This document shows positions 8,199 through 17,021 of a stretch of DNA of 64,000 nt, one piece after another. Position 1 is the first letter of the stretch. Every line of letters starts with the position of its first letter. The stretch comes from Streptomyces sp. 1331.2 (lineage in GTDB: Bacteria > Actinomycetota > Actinomycetes > Streptomycetales > Streptomycetaceae), in NCBI RefSeq assembly GCF_900199205.1, contig NZ_OBMJ01000002.1:124001-188000 (forward strand). Direction: 5' to 3'. Both the position numbers and the translations under genes were made by a program. The notes beneath the pieces are model-generated. The model worked only from the letters and a program-made list of their open reading frames with translations, was not told the DNA's origin and did not search any database.

Positions 8199-8210
8199 GG
8201 CCTCAGGTTA

Positions 8211-8272
8211 GCAAACTGTTTCGCTACACCGAAGCAGTTGCTATGCTTCTTTCGTCCGAACGAAATAGTTCG
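8211..8272. promoter_or_regulatory. Divergent MarR-exporter operator region with three dyads
   Basis: The MarR-exporter gap is locally AT-richer and holds an imperfect 31-base dyad (8211-8241, gcaaactgtttcg against cgaagcagttgc). It also holds a perfect tttcgt-ccga-acgaaa palindrome (8250-8265) and an overlapping cgaac-gaaata-gttcg dyad (8257-8272). TTTCG is the repeated core. These are the best candidates for binding by the MarR fusion protein. Confidence 0.6.
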
Positions 8273-8426
8273 CGGCGTAGCCATGGTCATGCCATGCCAC
8301 TCGCGCCATACGGCCACGCCATGCGATTTCCCGCCGCCGGGGCCCTTCGGCAGTCGCGATCCCCAGAGCCCCGACTCGGCCCGTCACCGTCGTTCACCCT
8401 CACGCATCGAAGAGGACCCAAGACCC

Positions 8427-9952
8427 ATGCCCGAGCACCGCACGCCCGTACCCGCAGTACCCCCCGAGCCCGCCGCGCCCGCCGGAAACCCCGTCCACCG
8501 CCGCCGCGCCCTCGCGATGGTCGTCCTGATCGTCGCGTCCTTCATGGACCTGCTGGACACCACCATCGTCAACGTCGGCCTCCCCGCCATCCAGAAGGAC
8601 ATCCACGCGACCCCCGGCCACCTCGAATGGGTCGTCGGCGGCTACACCCTCGCCTTCGCGGTCGTCCTGATCACCGGCGGACGCCTGGGCGACATCGTCG
8701 GCCGCAGGACCGTGTTCCTCACCGGCGTGGCCGGTTTCACCCTCGCCTCGCTCGGCGCGTCCCTCGCCCACAACGGCGACACCCTGGTGGCCGCCCGCGT
8801 CGTCCAGGGCGCCTTCGCCGCCCTCATGGTCCCCCAGGTCCTGGCCTCCGTGCAGGCCCTCTACAAGCCCAGGGAACGCGCCGCGGTTCTCGGCATCATC
8901 GGCGCCGTCTCCGGCCTGGCCGCCGTCGCCGGCCCACTGCTCGGTGGCTGGCTCGTCTCCGTCGACGCCTTCTCCATCGGCTGGCGCAGCATCTTCGTCA
9001 TCAACCTCCCGATCGGCCTCGCCCTGCTCGCCGCCGCCTGGCGCCTCGTACCCGACACCCGCTCCGCCCACCCGCTGCGCCTGGACATCCCCGGCCTGCT
9101 GCTCGCCTCCGCCGGCCTGTTCCTGCTCGTCTTCCCGCTGGTCGAGGGCCGTGAGGCGGGCTGGCCCGGCTGGATCGGGGCGATGCTCGCGGCCTCCCCG
9201 CTCGTCCTCGCCGCCTTCGTGGTCAACCAGCGGCGCCGCATGCGCCGGGACGGCTCGCCGCTGGCGCCGATGCACCTGTTCGCCGACCGCGGCTTCACCT
9301 CCGGCAGCATCGTCCAACTCTGCTTCTCCGGCGCCATGGCCGGGTTCTTCCTGATCCTCGCCCTCTACCTGCAGATCGGCCTGCACTTCTCCGCCATCGC
9401 CTCCGGGCTGACGCTGCTGCCCTTCACCGCAGGCGCCTTCCTCGGCTCCGCCGCCTCCGTGCCGCTGGCCCCAGGGCGGGCAAGCCACTGGTGATCGCCG
9501 GTGCGCTGATGCAGACCGGCGGCATCCTCTGGGCCCGTCACGTCATCGACGCCCAGGGCGCGGGCCTGTCCGGCTGGGACCTGCTCTGGCCGCTCGCGCT
9601 GGCCGGCCTCGGCCTCGGCTTCCTCGTCGTGCCGCTCGTGGACCTGGCCCTGGCCACCGTGGACGTCCGCGACGCCGGTGCCGCCTCCGGCGTCTACAGC
9701 ACCTTCCAGCAGTTCGGCGCAGCGCTCGGCGTCGCGGTCACCGGCGTCGTGTTCTTCGGCCGGACCCACGACGGCTACGACCCGTCGGTGATGAAGACCG
9801 CCCTGCTCGTGGGCGCCCTGGTCTGCGCCGCCGGCTACCTGCTGGCCGCCGGCGCGGGCCTGTTCCTGCCCGCCAGCCGCCTGGCCCAGCACGAGATCCC
9901 GCAGGAGGAGGACGAGGAGACGGCCGCCGCCGTACAGCCCGCCGCCCACTGA
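8427..9952 (+). pseudogene. MFS drug exporter (DHA2/EmrB-QacA type), split by a frameshift
   Basis: From the ATG at 8427 the frame encodes a DHA2 antiporter: FMDLLDTTIVNVGLPAIQKD in helix 1, then GGRLGDIVGRR (motif A) and the motif-C region with GPLLGGWLV. It stops at 9494 just after SVPLAPGRASHW. The next frame, through 9952, carries the last helices (LVIAGALMQTGG, VYSTFQQFGAALGVAVTG). Restoring one C in the CCCC run at 9469-9472 rejoins both into about 508 residues, the normal DHA2 length. This is either a true inactivating mutation or a sequencing error. It is divergent from the MarR fusion, which probably controls it. Confidence 0.85.
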
Positions 9953-9978
9953 CCGGACCCGCCCACTGACCGGACCCG
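9945..9978. repeat. 17-bp direct duplication spanning the exporter stop codon
   Basis: cccactgaccggacccg occurs twice in tandem, starting at 9945 and 9962. The first copy contains the exporter's TGA (9950). The second puts a TGA at 9967 in another frame. Confidence 0.75.
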
Positions 9979-10017
9979 CCCACCAACGCCCCAGCCACGC
10001 ACAGGAAGCAGACCACC

Positions 10018-10446
10018 ATGTCCAAGCAGACCACCACCGGCATCCCGACCCTGACCGCCGATGACAAGCTGACCCTGCAGACCGCCGCCCACGGCGTCGC
10101 CGTCCTGATGGCCGCCTCCGACCCCGGCGCCATCTCCTCCACCAAGGCCGGTATGGCCGCCGGCAAGGCGCTCACCGCCGCGACCGGCCTGGTCGGCCGC
10201 GTCCTCGCGGAGAAGCCCAAGGGCCTGAAGTTCAACGGGAAGTCGACCGCCGACATCGCCGACCAGGTCTTCGACGCCATCCTCCGCTCCCTCGTCCTGC
10301 TCGCCGCCGAAGCCCCCGAGGAGACCGACAACTTCCGCGCCACCCTCACCACCGCCGTCCACGCCGCCCAACAGGCCCGCCCCGGCGCCAACCCCGCCCA
10401 GGCCGCCATGGCCGACAAGATCACCGACCTCCTCGACCGCCCCTGA
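10018..10446 (+). CDS. Stand-alone copy of the domain fused to the MarR protein
   Basis: 142 residues, homologous along nearly its whole length to residues 185-312 of the MarR fusion at 7260-8198. Both have KLTLQTAAHGV, GLVGRVLAEKPKG and GKSTAD followed by ADQVF. It is predicted to be all-helical and soluble, with no signal peptide or membrane helix. The ATG at 10018 lies 66 bases after the exporter stop, with a GGAAG-like ribosome binding site, so it is probably in the exporter operon. I do not know the domain family. The pairing suggests that the two copies interact or bind the same ligand. Confidence 0.8.
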   Translation: MSKQTTTGIPTLTADDKLTLQTAAHGVAVLMAASDPGAISSTKAGMAAGKALTAATGLVGRVLAEKPKGLKFNGKSTADIADQVFDAILRSLVLLAAEAPEETDNFRATLTTAVHAAQQARPGANPAQAAMADKITDLLDRP

Positions 10447-10467
10447 CCGCCCTCTGCCCTCCGTTGG

Positions 10468-11463
10468 TCAGCTGTCCTGCCCTGACCTCCCAGACCGTGC
10501 GGCCGGGGGAGCCGACCGTCGGCCCGCTACCCCGGCTGCACGGTGGCACAACGCCAGCAGCGAGTCGGGCAGCCGGCCGAACTGGCGGGCGGCGGCGCAC
10601 GGATCCGTCCCGGACCCGGCGGCCGTGTCGGGCGCGGGCCCCGGCACAGGCCGGGGGTCGGGCGCAGTCCGCTCCTGTCGCGGTGCCGCGCTCGGTCCGG
10701 GCGTCCGGCCCCCTGGCCGGGCGTTTCCCGGCCGGACACGGTACCCGGCTGGTTCGTCTGCCGACGTGGTCGGCTGCGCTGTGGGTTCGAGCTCCGCCGT
10801 CGGGCCGGAAACGCTGGCGGCCGGGGGCAGTTCACGCGGCGCCGCGACCGTCGGGCTCGGGGTCGACGGCGCGGTGGGTGCAGGGTCGGGGGCGACCGGC
10901 CGACCATCCGCCGCAGGTCGTTGCGCTGCAGCGAGGCGCGTCGGCGGACTGCTGGACGTCGCCGCGGAGAACAGCGCCGCCACGAGGACGCTCGCGATGA
11001 CGGCCCTGCGCCCCGAAACGCCCGTCCAGAGCAGCCAGTCGGATCGGCTCCGGACGGTCGAGGCTGCCCGCTGCCGACAGGCCGCCGCATTGCGCGAGGC
11101 CGTCCACCGCTCCGCAGCGGCGCCCCGGCTAGCCCACCCGGCCGCGGCCGCCGTGTAGATGTCGGCCGCCTGTACGAAGTCGCCGCCGAGGGCGGCGACG
11201 TGTGCGTGCACCTCCTGCGCCCGCAGTGCCTCCGGGTGCAGGTCACCGCGTGCGGCTGCGATCCGCTGGTGCAGTTCGGCAGCGAGCCGGCCGGCCAGGG
11301 CGAACTCTCCCGCCGCTACCGCGGAACGGATCCGCGAGATCCGGGGCGCGTAGGCCTCGGGCACCCTCTCGGCGGCGCCGCGGCCTCCAGGACGTGGCCC
11401 GGGAAGCGGCGGACGGACGGCCGATGCGCTGTCGGCAACGGCCTGTGGCGACGTGTCAGTCAT
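10468..11463 (-). CDS. Membrane-anchored protein with TPR-like N-terminus and Pro-rich extracellular part
   Basis: 331 residues. Residues 40-130 are helical repeats resembling tetratricopeptides (EFALAGRLAAELHQRIAAAR, then FVQAADIYTAAAAGWASRG). One membrane helix follows at about 153-172 (RRAVIASVLVAALFSAATSS). A long disordered Pro/Ala/Thr region with a single Cys pair near the end comes last. The expected topology is cytoplasmic N-terminus and exported C-terminus. ATG at 11463 is preceded by a strong AGGAGG. No catalytic motif is present; the role is unknown. Confidence 0.65.
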   Translation of the reverse strand: MTDTSPQAVADSASAVRPPLPGPRPGGRGAAERVPEAYAPRISRIRSAVAAGEFALAGRLAAELHQRIAAARGDLHPEALRAQEVHAHVAALGGDFVQAADIYTAAAAGWASRGAAAERWTASRNAAACRQRAASTVRSRSDWLLWTGVSGRRAVIASVLVAALFSAATSSSPPTRLAAAQRPAADGRPVAPDPAPTAPSTPSPTVAAPRELPPAASVSGPTAELEPTAQPTTSADEPAGYRVRPGNARPGGRTPGPSAAPRQERTAPDPRPVPGPAPDTAAGSGTDPCAAARQFGRLPDSLLALCHRAAGVAGRRSAPPAARSGRSGQDS

Positions 11464-11640
11464 GGCGCCCCCTCCTGATGATCACCGCACGATGACACCG
11501 AGGACAGGACACCAGCTCGGGGCGGAGAGCTCCGGCAATGCGAGAGGCGGTCAGCCCATCGGGTGATTCCGCGCGGACGTTCACGTTGCCTCGGGGCCGT
11601 CACACCAGGGGACCTTGTCGCCCGCGTGCTGAACACACAG

Positions 11641-11685
11641 CGACGGGGGCAGCCGAACGGTTCGTCCGCTCGGCTGCCCCCGTCG
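11641..11685. terminator. Strong intrinsic hairpin after the dehydratase gene
   Basis: cgacgggggcagccga (11641-11656) and tcggctgcccccgtcg (11670-11685) form perfect 16-base arms around a 13-base loop. The hairpin lies 10 bases beyond the stop of the minus-strand dehydratase gene. There is no clear T-run, as is common in actinomycetes. Confidence 0.85.
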
Positions 11686-11694
11686 GGCAACCCG

Positions 11695-12771
11695 TCAGCT
11701 CGTCGCCAGGTCGGAGGGGTCGGTGTTGGCTCCGCAGAGGACCACGCAGACCTTCTCGCCACTCGCCGGCCGGTAGCTGCGGCTGAGCGCGTCCGGCCGG
11801 CTCGGTAGGTCCGGCCGGCTCGGCAGATCGAGGGTCGGCAGGTCCCGGTTCGGCGTGTGCTGATCCGGACTGGTCAGGGCCGCCAGGGCGGTGGCGGCAC
11901 CGTGCTCGACGGCGACCCGGCGGTGGTCCCACAGGGCCTGCCGGGCGCGGGCGATCTCGGCGTCCGCCACCAGCACGGAGCGCACGCCGCCCTGTCGGGC
12001 GGCGTGCAGGGCCATGGTGGAGGTGCGGCGGGCGCCCAGGGAGTCGGCGGCGATCGAGTCCACGGAGACGTCGACCGGGCGGCCGGCCTCGATCGCGGCG
12101 TTCAGCGCCCGGCAGTTCTCCGGCTCCACCGCCACCGTGCGGATGCCGTGGTGCCGGGCGGCGGTGGCGACACCGGCGAACAGGCCGCCGCCGCCGACCG
12201 CGACGACCACGGTGTCCAGGCCGGGGATCCGGGCGTGGATCTCCTCCAGCAGGGTGCCGGCCCCTGCGGCGATCAGCGGGTTGTCGTAGGCGTGCGAGGC
12301 GAGCGCGCCGGTGGCGGCGGCGAACTCCTCGCACGCGGCCAGCGCTTCGGCGTACTCGGAGCCGACCAGGCGGACATCGGCGCCGTAGCTGCGCAGCTTG
12401 GCCACCTTCACCGCCGGAGCGGTCTCGGGCAGGAAGACGGTGGCGCGCACGCCCTGCTGCTGGGCGGCCCAGGCGCACGCCAGCCCGGCGTTGCCGCCCG
12501 ACGCGATGGTCACCCCGGCGTCGGGCAGGGTGCTCGCGTCGCGGTGGGCCTGGATGAAGTTCTGCGCGCCGCGGGCCTTGAAGGAGCCGGTGTGCTGCAT
12601 GAACTCCATGGCCAGCCACACCTCGCACGGCTCGACCTCGCGGTCGTCGAGGGGGTCGCGGCGGGCGGTGCGGATCGCGCCCGGATCGACCCGGGACAGG
12701 GCGACGGGGCGGACGCGTCCGGCGATGCGGTCGGTGGCGGCCTTGATGTCGCCGTACGTGAGCTGGTGCAC
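11695..12771 (-). CDS. PLP-dependent serine/threonine dehydratase-like enzyme
   Basis: 358 residues of fold-type II PLP enzyme. The Schiff-base Lys is K65 in TGSFKARGA. ASGGNAGLACAWAAQ follows as the substrate loop, then AVGGGGLFAG as the phosphate-binding glycine loop, and VVLCGANTDPS near the C-terminus. This fits the threonine dehydratase/serine racemase family; the substrate cannot be fixed from sequence. Just before the C-terminal motif is a repetitive insert (LDLPSRPDLPSRPDALSR) encoded by tandem DNA repeats and not typical of the family. GTG start with AGGAG ahead. It is followed by a strong hairpin. Confidence 0.85.
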   Translation of the reverse strand: MHQLTYGDIKAATDRIAGRVRPVALSRVDPGAIRTARRDPLDDREVEPCEVWLAMEFMQHTGSFKARGAQNFIQAHRDASTLPDAGVTIASGGNAGLACAWAAQQQGVRATVFLPETAPAVKVAKLRSYGADVRLVGSEYAEALAACEEFAAATGALASHAYDNPLIAAGAGTLLEEIHARIPGLDTVVVAVGGGGLFAGVATAARHHGIRTVAVEPENCRALNAAIEAGRPVDVSVDSIAADSLGARRTSTMALHAARQGGVRSVLVADAEIARARQALWDHRRVAVEHGAATALAALTSPDQHTPNRDLPTLDLPSRPDLPSRPDALSRSYRPASGEKVCVVLCGANTDPSDLATS

Positions 12772-12942
12772 GTCGTTGCTCCTGCGATGAGAGGTTCACG
12801 ACCGGGCGATGAGCCGGCCGGTGGTGGTCAGGCCGAGGAAGAACGCCAAGAGCGGGCCGGGTGGACAGCGGGTCGAGTGCCGTGGTGCGGGGCGTGCCGC
12901 CTCCGTGCGCCTCCGTGAGGAGTCAGGGACCTACCCTGGCGA

Positions 12943-12956
12943 TACGGTGTACCGTA
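12943..12956. promoter_or_regulatory. Operator dyad for the adjacent TetR gene
   Basis: tacggt-gt-accgta is a perfect six-base inverted repeat ending 11 bases upstream of the TetR ATG. It overlaps where the promoter -10 or transcript start should lie, which suggests autorepression and a very short or leaderless mRNA. Confidence 0.6.
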
Positions 12957-12967
12957 CGCTGGCTCGC

Positions 12968-13645
12968 ATGCCCGGGCAATCCACTTCCGTGAACCGCGCG
13001 ACTCCCGAACGGATCGCCGAGCAAGCCCTGTTGATCGTGGATCGGGACGGGCACGCGGCGCTCAGTTTCCGCACCCTGGCCGCCGCGCTGGACATCTCCG
13101 TCGCCTCCCTCCAGCGCCGCTGCACCGATCTGGCCGGACTGCTCGACCTGGTCACCGACCACCTCGCCGCCCAGCTGCCGGAGATCGAGCCCGGCACCGA
13201 CTGGGCCGCGGCGACCGAGCGGCGGTTCACCGCGCTGTACGAGCTGCTGACGGCCCATCCGGGCCTGGTCGCCCTGCGCGGCGGCCGACCCTGGCTCGGC
13301 CCGCACCTGCTCAAGCGCCTGGTGGAGCCGCAGCTCGCCGAGTCGATCGCGGCCGGCATGAGCCCACAGGAGGCGGTCGTCACCTACCGGCGGCTCTACC
13401 TGCTGACCCTGGGCAGCGCGAGCTTCGTCGACCATCGCGACCCCAAGGCCGCCCAGGCCGCCACCCGCCGGGCCCTGGCCGCCCTCGACCCGGACGAGTT
13501 CCCGGCGCTGACCGGGCACCTGGCCCAGGTCCTGCGTGCGGTGGTCGACCACGAGGTCTACTTCGGCGCCCTCCGCCAACTGATCGGCGCCGCCGACCCG
13601 GCGCGGGCAGTCACCGCTGCCGGACAGGCGGCCGAGGGGAGGTAG
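12968..13645 (+). CDS. TetR/AcrR-family transcriptional regulator
   Basis: 225 residues. The N-terminal HTH covers about 15-60: ERIAEQALLIVDRDG, then LSFRTLAAALDISVASLQRR, where LQRRC replaces the more usual LYRHV. The C-terminal ligand/dimer domain is helical and includes the HPGLVALRGGRPWLGP segment seen in TetR_C proteins. ATG at 12968 is chosen because the operator dyad lies immediately upstream; a frame to 12809 would read through that operator. The dehydratase gene is divergent 196 bases away, and the regulator may control it as well as itself. Confidence 0.8.
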   Translation: MPGQSTSVNRATPERIAEQALLIVDRDGHAALSFRTLAAALDISVASLQRRCTDLAGLLDLVTDHLAAQLPEIEPGTDWAAATERRFTALYELLTAHPGLVALRGGRPWLGPHLLKRLVEPQLAESIAAGMSPQEAVVTYRRLYLLTLGSASFVDHRDPKAAQAATRRALAALDPDEFPALTGHLAQVLRAVVDHEVYFGALRQLIGAADPARAVTAAGQAAEGR

Positions 13646-13778
13646 GCGCATCGGGTGGCGGCAACTCCGGCGACGGCGCGGTCAGGTGGGAACCGGCGGA
13701 CAGCAGGAGCAGCCCGCCGGGCTCGCTGCCCCACTACAGCGGCCTCCTGATAGCGCGGGGGTACGAACCGATGACCGG

Positions 13779-15170
13779 TCAGGTGCTCGGCGGGATGTTC
13801 TGGTTGACACGGAAGAAGTTCTCCGGGTCGTAGCGGTCCTTGAGCGCGGTGAGCCGCTCGAACATGGGCCTGCCGTACGCCTCGACGACCCGCTCCTGTC
13901 CCTCCTGGCCGAGGAAGTTGACGTACACCCCGCCCGCCGAGAAGGGCCGCATCGCACTCCAGAACTCCCGGGTCCAGGCGATGTGCGGCGCGGAATCGCC
14001 GTGCTCCCAGCGGCTGTTGATGTTGAGGAGGTACGGCGCCGCCCGGTGCGTGTACGCGGTGTCCGCCGGCCCGGTCCGGGCAATCGCGCCGCCGAGGAAG
14101 GCCAGCTTGATGTCGGAGTGCGGCGAGCTGATCGCCGCGAAGTGCTCGGCGATGGTCGACGCCGCCGCTTCGTCCAGCACGGCCAGGTACTCGGCCTTCC
14201 AGTAGTTGGGCACGCCCGGGCCCCAGCCGGGGTCGAGCATCTGCTGCCACTGCACGTACGGCCTCATGCTCACGGTGTCCGCCACTGCGCCCGGCAGTGC
14301 TCGCAGCGGCGCCACGACGGCCAGCCCCCGGTTCGGGTCCCCGGCCCAGCACATGCCGACCCGGGCCACCGGCTTGCCCCGCACCGCCTCGGGCAGGAAC
14401 GGCGCGGACGGCGCCGGGAGGAGGGTGCAGGCCAGCATCAGCTGGTCCGGCGCTTCCAGCATGTGGTCGCGGACCGCGAGGAGCGTCTCGGTCAACCGCT
14501 CCGCCGGGACGAACACCGCTCCGCAGAGCACCTGCGGGCCGACCTTGTGCAGCCGGTAGCTGAAGCTGGTGACGATGCCGAAGTTGCCGCCGGCCCCGCG
14601 CAGGCCCCAGAGCAGATCCGGATGCTCGGCATCGTCCGCAGTCAGCAGCCGCCCGTCGGCCGTGACGACGTCGGCCTCCAGCAGATTGTCGCAGGCCAGG
14701 CCGAGCGCGCGGCTGAGCCAGCCGAAGCCGCCGCCGAGGGTGAACCCGGCGATGCCGGTGGATGACATCAGGCCGCCGGGGGTCGCCAGGCCGAACGCCT
14801 GGGTCTCGTGGTCGAAGCCGGCCCAGGTGACGCCTGGCTGGGCGCGGGCGATCCGCCGCTCACGGTCGACCCGGACGCCCGTCAGCTGCGACAGGTCGAT
14901 CACCATGCCGCCGTCGCAGACCGCCAGCCCGGCGATGTTGTGGCCGCCGCCGCGGACCGCGACCAGCAGGCCGTGTTCCCGGGCCACGGCGACGGCACGC
15001 AGCACGTCGGCGGTCCCGGTACAGCGGGCGATCACGGCCGGATGCCGGTCGATCGCACCGTTCCACACGGCCCGGGCCTCGTCGTACGCCAGATCACCGG
15101 GCACGATCACCTGCCCCCGGAACCCCTCCCCGAGCGCCGCTGCCGCATTGCCAGCCATGCGTCCCAGCAT
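13779..15170 (-). CDS. FAD-binding oxidoreductase (berberine-bridge-enzyme-like)
   Basis: About 463 residues from the chosen ATG at 15170. A longer frame to 15314 is Arg/Pro-rich and unlike the family, and ATG 15158 is also possible. The FAD_binding_4 domain has VAVRGGGHNIAG; its His (H77 from the chosen start) is the usual covalent FAD attachment site. GGGFGWLSRALGLACDN follows. The second Cys attachment motif of bicovalent enzymes is not obvious. The C-terminal BBE motif is clear: YVNFLGQEG, then LKDRYDPENFFRVNQNI. No signal peptide is seen. The oxidation substrate is unknown; the family oxidises sugars and alkaloid-like compounds. Confidence 0.85.
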   Translation of the reverse strand: MLGRMAGNAAAALGEGFRGQVIVPGDLAYDEARAVWNGAIDRHPAVIARCTGTADVLRAVAVAREHGLLVAVRGGGHNIAGLAVCDGGMVIDLSQLTGVRVDRERRIARAQPGVTWAGFDHETQAFGLATPGGLMSSTGIAGFTLGGGFGWLSRALGLACDNLLEADVVTADGRLLTADDAEHPDLLWGLRGAGGNFGIVTSFSYRLHKVGPQVLCGAVFVPAERLTETLLAVRDHMLEAPDQLMLACTLLPAPSAPFLPEAVRGKPVARVGMCWAGDPNRGLAVVAPLRALPGAVADTVSMRPYVQWQQMLDPGWGPGVPNYWKAEYLAVLDEAAASTIAEHFAAISSPHSDIKLAFLGGAIARTGPADTAYTHRAAPYLLNINSRWEHGDSAPHIAWTREFWSAMRPFSAGGVYVNFLGQEGQERVVEAYGRPMFERLTALKDRYDPENFFRVNQNIPPST

Positions 15171-15415
15171 CGGCCGCCCACCCCGCCCGGGCGCGGGGAG
15201 CTCACCCATCCGGGGGCGCCGCGCAGACGCCCGGCACAACTGTTCGCTGTGTTTCGGTTCGGGGCGACCCGGCAACGCGAGAGGCGGCCGAGGGAGGTGA
15301 GGCGTCGTGCGCATGCCTGCGGCGTGGTGAACAGCCCGGCGTGCATGCCGGCCGCCGACGGCGCCCCCGTCTCCGGTGGAGACAGGGGCACCGGCAGCTG
15401 GCGGAGAAGAGGTGA

Positions 15416-15658
15416 CTACAGGCCGAGCCGCTTGCGGATGGCGTCCATCCCATCGGCCATGGCGACGAATTCCGCGATCGTGTACCGGACGCCGAGGATG
15501 TCGGGGTTCTGGCTGTCGCCTTGGTAGACGCCGACCAGCTGGCCGTTCGCGTCGTTGATCGGCGCGAACGTGGCGCAGGAGCCGTTCGTCTGGCTGAGGG
15601 GCGACTTGAAGCGCTCGTCGATGGAGGGGGTCACGTCGTACAGCTCTTGCTTTTCCAT
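15416..15658 (-). CDS. Small DUF397-like protein
   Basis: 80 residues. The pattern FKSPLSQTNGSCATFAPI ... VGVYQGDSQNPDILGVRYTI parallels the DUF397 layout W.KS..S..NG.C...A...VAV.DSK.P..P.L.FT..E. The leading Trp is replaced by Phe and the spacing differs. DUF397 genes usually sit beside an XRE-type regulator, and none is adjacent here, so this is an orphan or a divergent relative. AAGGAA ribosome binding site in front of ATG 15658. Confidence 0.6.
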   Translation of the reverse strand: MEKQELYDVTPSIDERFKSPLSQTNGSCATFAPINDANGQLVGVYQGDSQNPDILGVRYTIAEFVAMADGMDAIRKRLGL

Positions 15659-15828
15659 ACTCACAGTTCCTTGATTGCGGCGCTGATCAGATCCACGGAG
15701 GCAGCGGGGCTCAGCGCGTTTCCTTCCAGGCGGTCGCTGCCGGCACCCTGGTCCCGGTCCAGGCCACCGCTGTCCGATCTCCACCGCGGACCCCGACAGT
15801 GAGTGGGTGGTGGGGCGTTGCCGGGGCG

Positions 15829-16872
15829 TCAGGTGTCGGGGCGGGATGTCCAGGCGAGGAGGCGGGGGTAGGGCCAGGTGGTGATCAGGCGGGCGGGGGT
15901 GAGGGCGAGGTGGGCGGCGCGGGCGTAGCCGGAGGTGTACCAGTGGAGTTGGTCGGGGGCGTGGGCGTCGGTGTCGACGGCGAAGAGGCAGCCCGCGTCG
16001 GCGGCCAGGCGTAGCAGGTCGTCGGGTGGATCGCGGCGTTCGGGGCGGCAGTTGATCTCCACGGCCGTGCCGGACTCGGCGCAGGCGGTGAAGACGGCCT
16101 CGGCGTCGAAGCGGGAGGGTGGTCTGCCGCGTCCGGTGACGATCCGGCCGGTGCAGTGGCCGAGGACGTCGGTGCGCGGGTTGCGGACCGCGGCCAGCAG
16201 CCGGGCGGTCATCGGTTCCGGGTCGGCGCGCAGTTTGGAGTGGACGGAGGCCACGACGAGGTCGAGTCGGGCGAGCAACTCCGGGTCCTGGTCGAGGGAG
16301 CCGTCCTCCAGGATGTCGCACTCGATTCCGGTGAGCAGCCGGAACGGGCCGTGCTCGGCGGCGGCCCCGTTCCAGGCCGCGACGACGTCGAGTTGGCGCC
16401 GCAGCCGTTCGGGGCTGAGGCCGTGGGCGATGGTCAGCCGGGGGGAGTGGTCGGTGAGCACGGCCCACTGATGGCCGAGTGTGCGGGCGGCCCGGGCCAT
16501 GGCCTCGATCGGGTGGCCGCCGTCGGACCAGTCGGAGTGCAGGTGGCAGTCGCCCTGGGCGGCGGCCGCGAGCTGCCAGGCGTCCGCCGCGGCCGGACCG
16601 GCCTCGGCCAGGAGGCGGGCGAGGTACGAGGGTGTCGTGCCGGCCGAGGCCTGTGCGATCACCTCGGAGGTGACCGGCCCGACGCCCGGCAGCTGCCGCG
16701 CCCGGGCGGCGTCCACCGGGCCGGGCGGCAGGTCGGCGACGGCGTCGGCGGCCGTGTGGAAGGCCCGGACGCGGTAGGGGGAGGCGCCGTTCCACTCCAG
16801 GAGGAAGGCGATCCGCCGCAGTGCCCGCGCAGGGGCCATGGCCGCGGCGGCTTCGGGCGCGGGGGTCTGCAT
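15829..16872 (-). CDS. PHP-domain phosphoesterase with helix-hairpin-helix N-terminus (PolX C-terminal-like)
   Basis: 347 residues from ATG 16872; a GTG at 16965 would add a Pro-rich tail. The first 90 residues (ALRRIAFLLEWNGASPYRVR, then RQLPGVGPVTSEVI) match the HhH segment of PolX-type proteins. The rest is a PHP domain with the metal-binding set DCHLHSDWSDGG, LTDHSP, GIECDIL, SVHSK, GHCTGR, EINCRPERRD and DTDAH. The polymerase palm of true PolX is absent, so phosphoesterase or nuclease activity is the likely function, perhaps in DNA repair. The neighbouring HAD gene is divergent. Confidence 0.85.
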   Translation of the reverse strand: MQTPAPEAAAAMAPARALRRIAFLLEWNGASPYRVRAFHTAADAVADLPPGPVDAARARQLPGVGPVTSEVIAQASAGTTPSYLARLLAEAGPAAADAWQLAAAAQGDCHLHSDWSDGGHPIEAMARAARTLGHQWAVLTDHSPRLTIAHGLSPERLRRQLDVVAAWNGAAAEHGPFRLLTGIECDILEDGSLDQDPELLARLDLVVASVHSKLRADPEPMTARLLAAVRNPRTDVLGHCTGRIVTGRGRPPSRFDAEAVFTACAESGTAVEINCRPERRDPPDDLLRLAADAGCLFAVDTDAHAPDQLHWYTSGYARAAHLALTPARLITTWPYPRLLAWTSRPDT

Positions 16873-17021
16873 GGCGGGCGTCTTGCCGTGCTGCGGGCGT
16901 CGAAACGCCGTCCGGTAGGACTCGTAGGTCGGGCCGGGGGCCGGGGGCGGCGGGCGCGGAGCCACGTGTGGACGTGGCCGGACCGGGCAGGCGCGGCGTG
17001 GGGCCGACCGAAGGAGGACCT

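Noticed and set aside
16882..16906. GTTT-N15-GGCAAG upstream of the PHP gene on the minus strand
   Set aside because: The spacing matches the SigB-type set but the hexamer has A instead of T at position 4, so it was not counted.
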